5,599 nucleotides of DNA from Devosia sp. (GTDB lineage Bacteria > Pseudomonadota > Alphaproteobacteria > Rhizobiales > Devosiaceae), in contig JAQGKH010000221.1 of NCBI GenBank assembly GCA_028290225.1, forward strand, positions 1-5,599, read 5' to 3'. Below are positions 5,087 through 5,599 of the stretch, one piece after another. The notes below the pieces were generated by a model. The model was not told the DNA's origin. It saw only the letters and a list, made by a program, of their open reading frames with translations, and made no database searches. The translations under genes were made by a program, and so were the position numbers. Positions within the stretch are counted from its first letter, which is position 1, and every line of letters starts with the position of its first letter.

Positions 5087-5599
5087 TCACGGCCCCAGCC
5101 AGCCGTCCAGCAAGCCGGTGGCCACCACCTTGGAGCCGGCCAGCGTCAGATGTCCGTAGTCGAATTGCATGGGTGCCCCATCTGGCGCCGTTTCCCGGCA
5201 TTGCCCGTTTGGACACACAATGGCGAACAGCGAGCGATAAGCCACCTCATGGCCCGCCAGGGCTGCGGCAAGGGCGTGGTCGATCTCACGGGGCTCAGGC
5301 AGCATGGCGCGTGACAGCACGCCCGGCCCGCCGCCCCAGATGCGGGCTCGCGCCAGCATGGTCGGCACCGCGCCGCCATATTCCACGCTTGGGCCCACCA
5401 CCATCACCGCCGGGCCAAGCACCCGCGCTCCATCGGCCAGCGCCACGATCCGGCTGATGTCGCCGGCGTCCCAACGCCCGGCAATGATGATGCCGTCCAC
5501 CCTGTTCCGGGGCAAGAAGCTGTTGAGCACGAAGTCCATCAGAGCGGCACAACGCGCTTCCTGCCAGATCCCGGTCAGTGGCCGGCAGCCGGCCGAGGT
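5087..5599 (-). CDS. C-terminal SGNH domain of an OafA-type O-acyltransferase, 3' part of gene (170 aa visible)
   Basis: The reading frame is open to the window edge at 5599, so the 5' part is missing. The visible part resembles the SGNH-hydrolase-like domain found after the ten-helix acyltransferase-3 membrane domain in proteins that O-acetylate lipopolysaccharide, exopolysaccharide or other envelope glycans. Counting from the window edge, it has GCRPLTG and RCAALMDFV with C5 and C17, the strand VDGIIIAGRWD (34-44), AVMVVGPSVEYGG (64-76), the pair C129/C134 (CPNGQC) and the terminal FDYGHLTLAGSKVVA (146-160). Asp147 and His150 in that last segment are the expected D-x-x-H catalytic pair. The cysteine pairs would suit disulfides in the periplasm. 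The catalytic serine block (GDS) and membrane helices are outside the window. The ATG at 5539 is internal and should not be taken as the start. A stand-alone SGNH esterase is possible but less likely. Confidence 0.75.
   Translation of the reverse strand, partial: TSAGCRPLTGIWQEARCAALMDFVLNSFLPRNRVDGIIIAGRWDAGDISRIVALADGARVLGPAVMVVGPSVEYGGAVPTMLARARIWGGGPGVLSRAMLPEPREIDHALAAALAGHEVAYRSLFAIVCPNGQCRETAPDGAPMQFDYGHLTLAGSKVVATGLLDGWLGP

Overview
The window is GC-rich chromosomal DNA from a bacterium, most likely an alphaproteobacterium and perhaps a sphingomonad. That placement is inferred from protein flavour, codon use and possible EcfG-type promoter motifs; there is no rRNA or other taxonomic marker. 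Coding density is high. I see no tRNA, rRNA, CRISPR array, insertion sequence or integrase.

Region 1 (1-1669, minus strand) is a three-gene operon for a molybdenum hydroxylase of the xanthine/aldehyde dehydrogenase family. In transcription order it encodes a [2Fe-2S] subunit (1669-1160), an FAD subunit (1163-147) and the N-terminus of the molybdopterin-binding catalytic subunit (147 to beyond base 1). The genes overlap by 4 and 1 bases, as expected for a stoichiometric complex. The FAD subunit carries the cysteine-rich insertion of the PaoABC (YagTSR) class, which holds an extra [4Fe-4S] cluster. The [2Fe-2S] subunit has no Tat signal, so this complex is probably cytoplasmic, unlike periplasmic E. 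coli PaoABC.

Region 2 (1670-1829) is a 160-bp divergent control region. It holds five GGAAC/GTTCC half-sites in alternating orientation, several spaced like EcfG (general stress response) promoters facing both ways. It is the most interesting non-coding stretch here.

Region 3 (1830-2930, plus strand) encodes a soluble beta-propeller protein of the major royal jelly protein/Yellow and SMP-30-like group, divergent from the molybdoenzyme operon. Its substrate is unknown. It meets the next cluster tail to tail across a short hairpin (2942-2970).

Region 4 (2975-5599, minus strand) looks like part of a surface-polysaccharide cluster. In transcription order it has the C-terminal SGNH domain of an OafA-type O-acyltransferase (5' end outside the window), a short intergenic promoter with a perfect TATAAT, an NAD-dependent nucleotide-sugar epimerase/dehydratase, and a GHMP kinase of the D-glycero-D-manno-heptose 7-phosphate kinase (HddA) type. 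Together they suggest making a modified heptose or related sugar and acylating a surface glycan.

No clearly new multi-gene system is visible. The leads worth following are the half-site array, the linkage of an MRJP-like propeller to a cytoplasmic PaoABC-like enzyme, and an AT-rich perfect palindrome inside the kinase gene.
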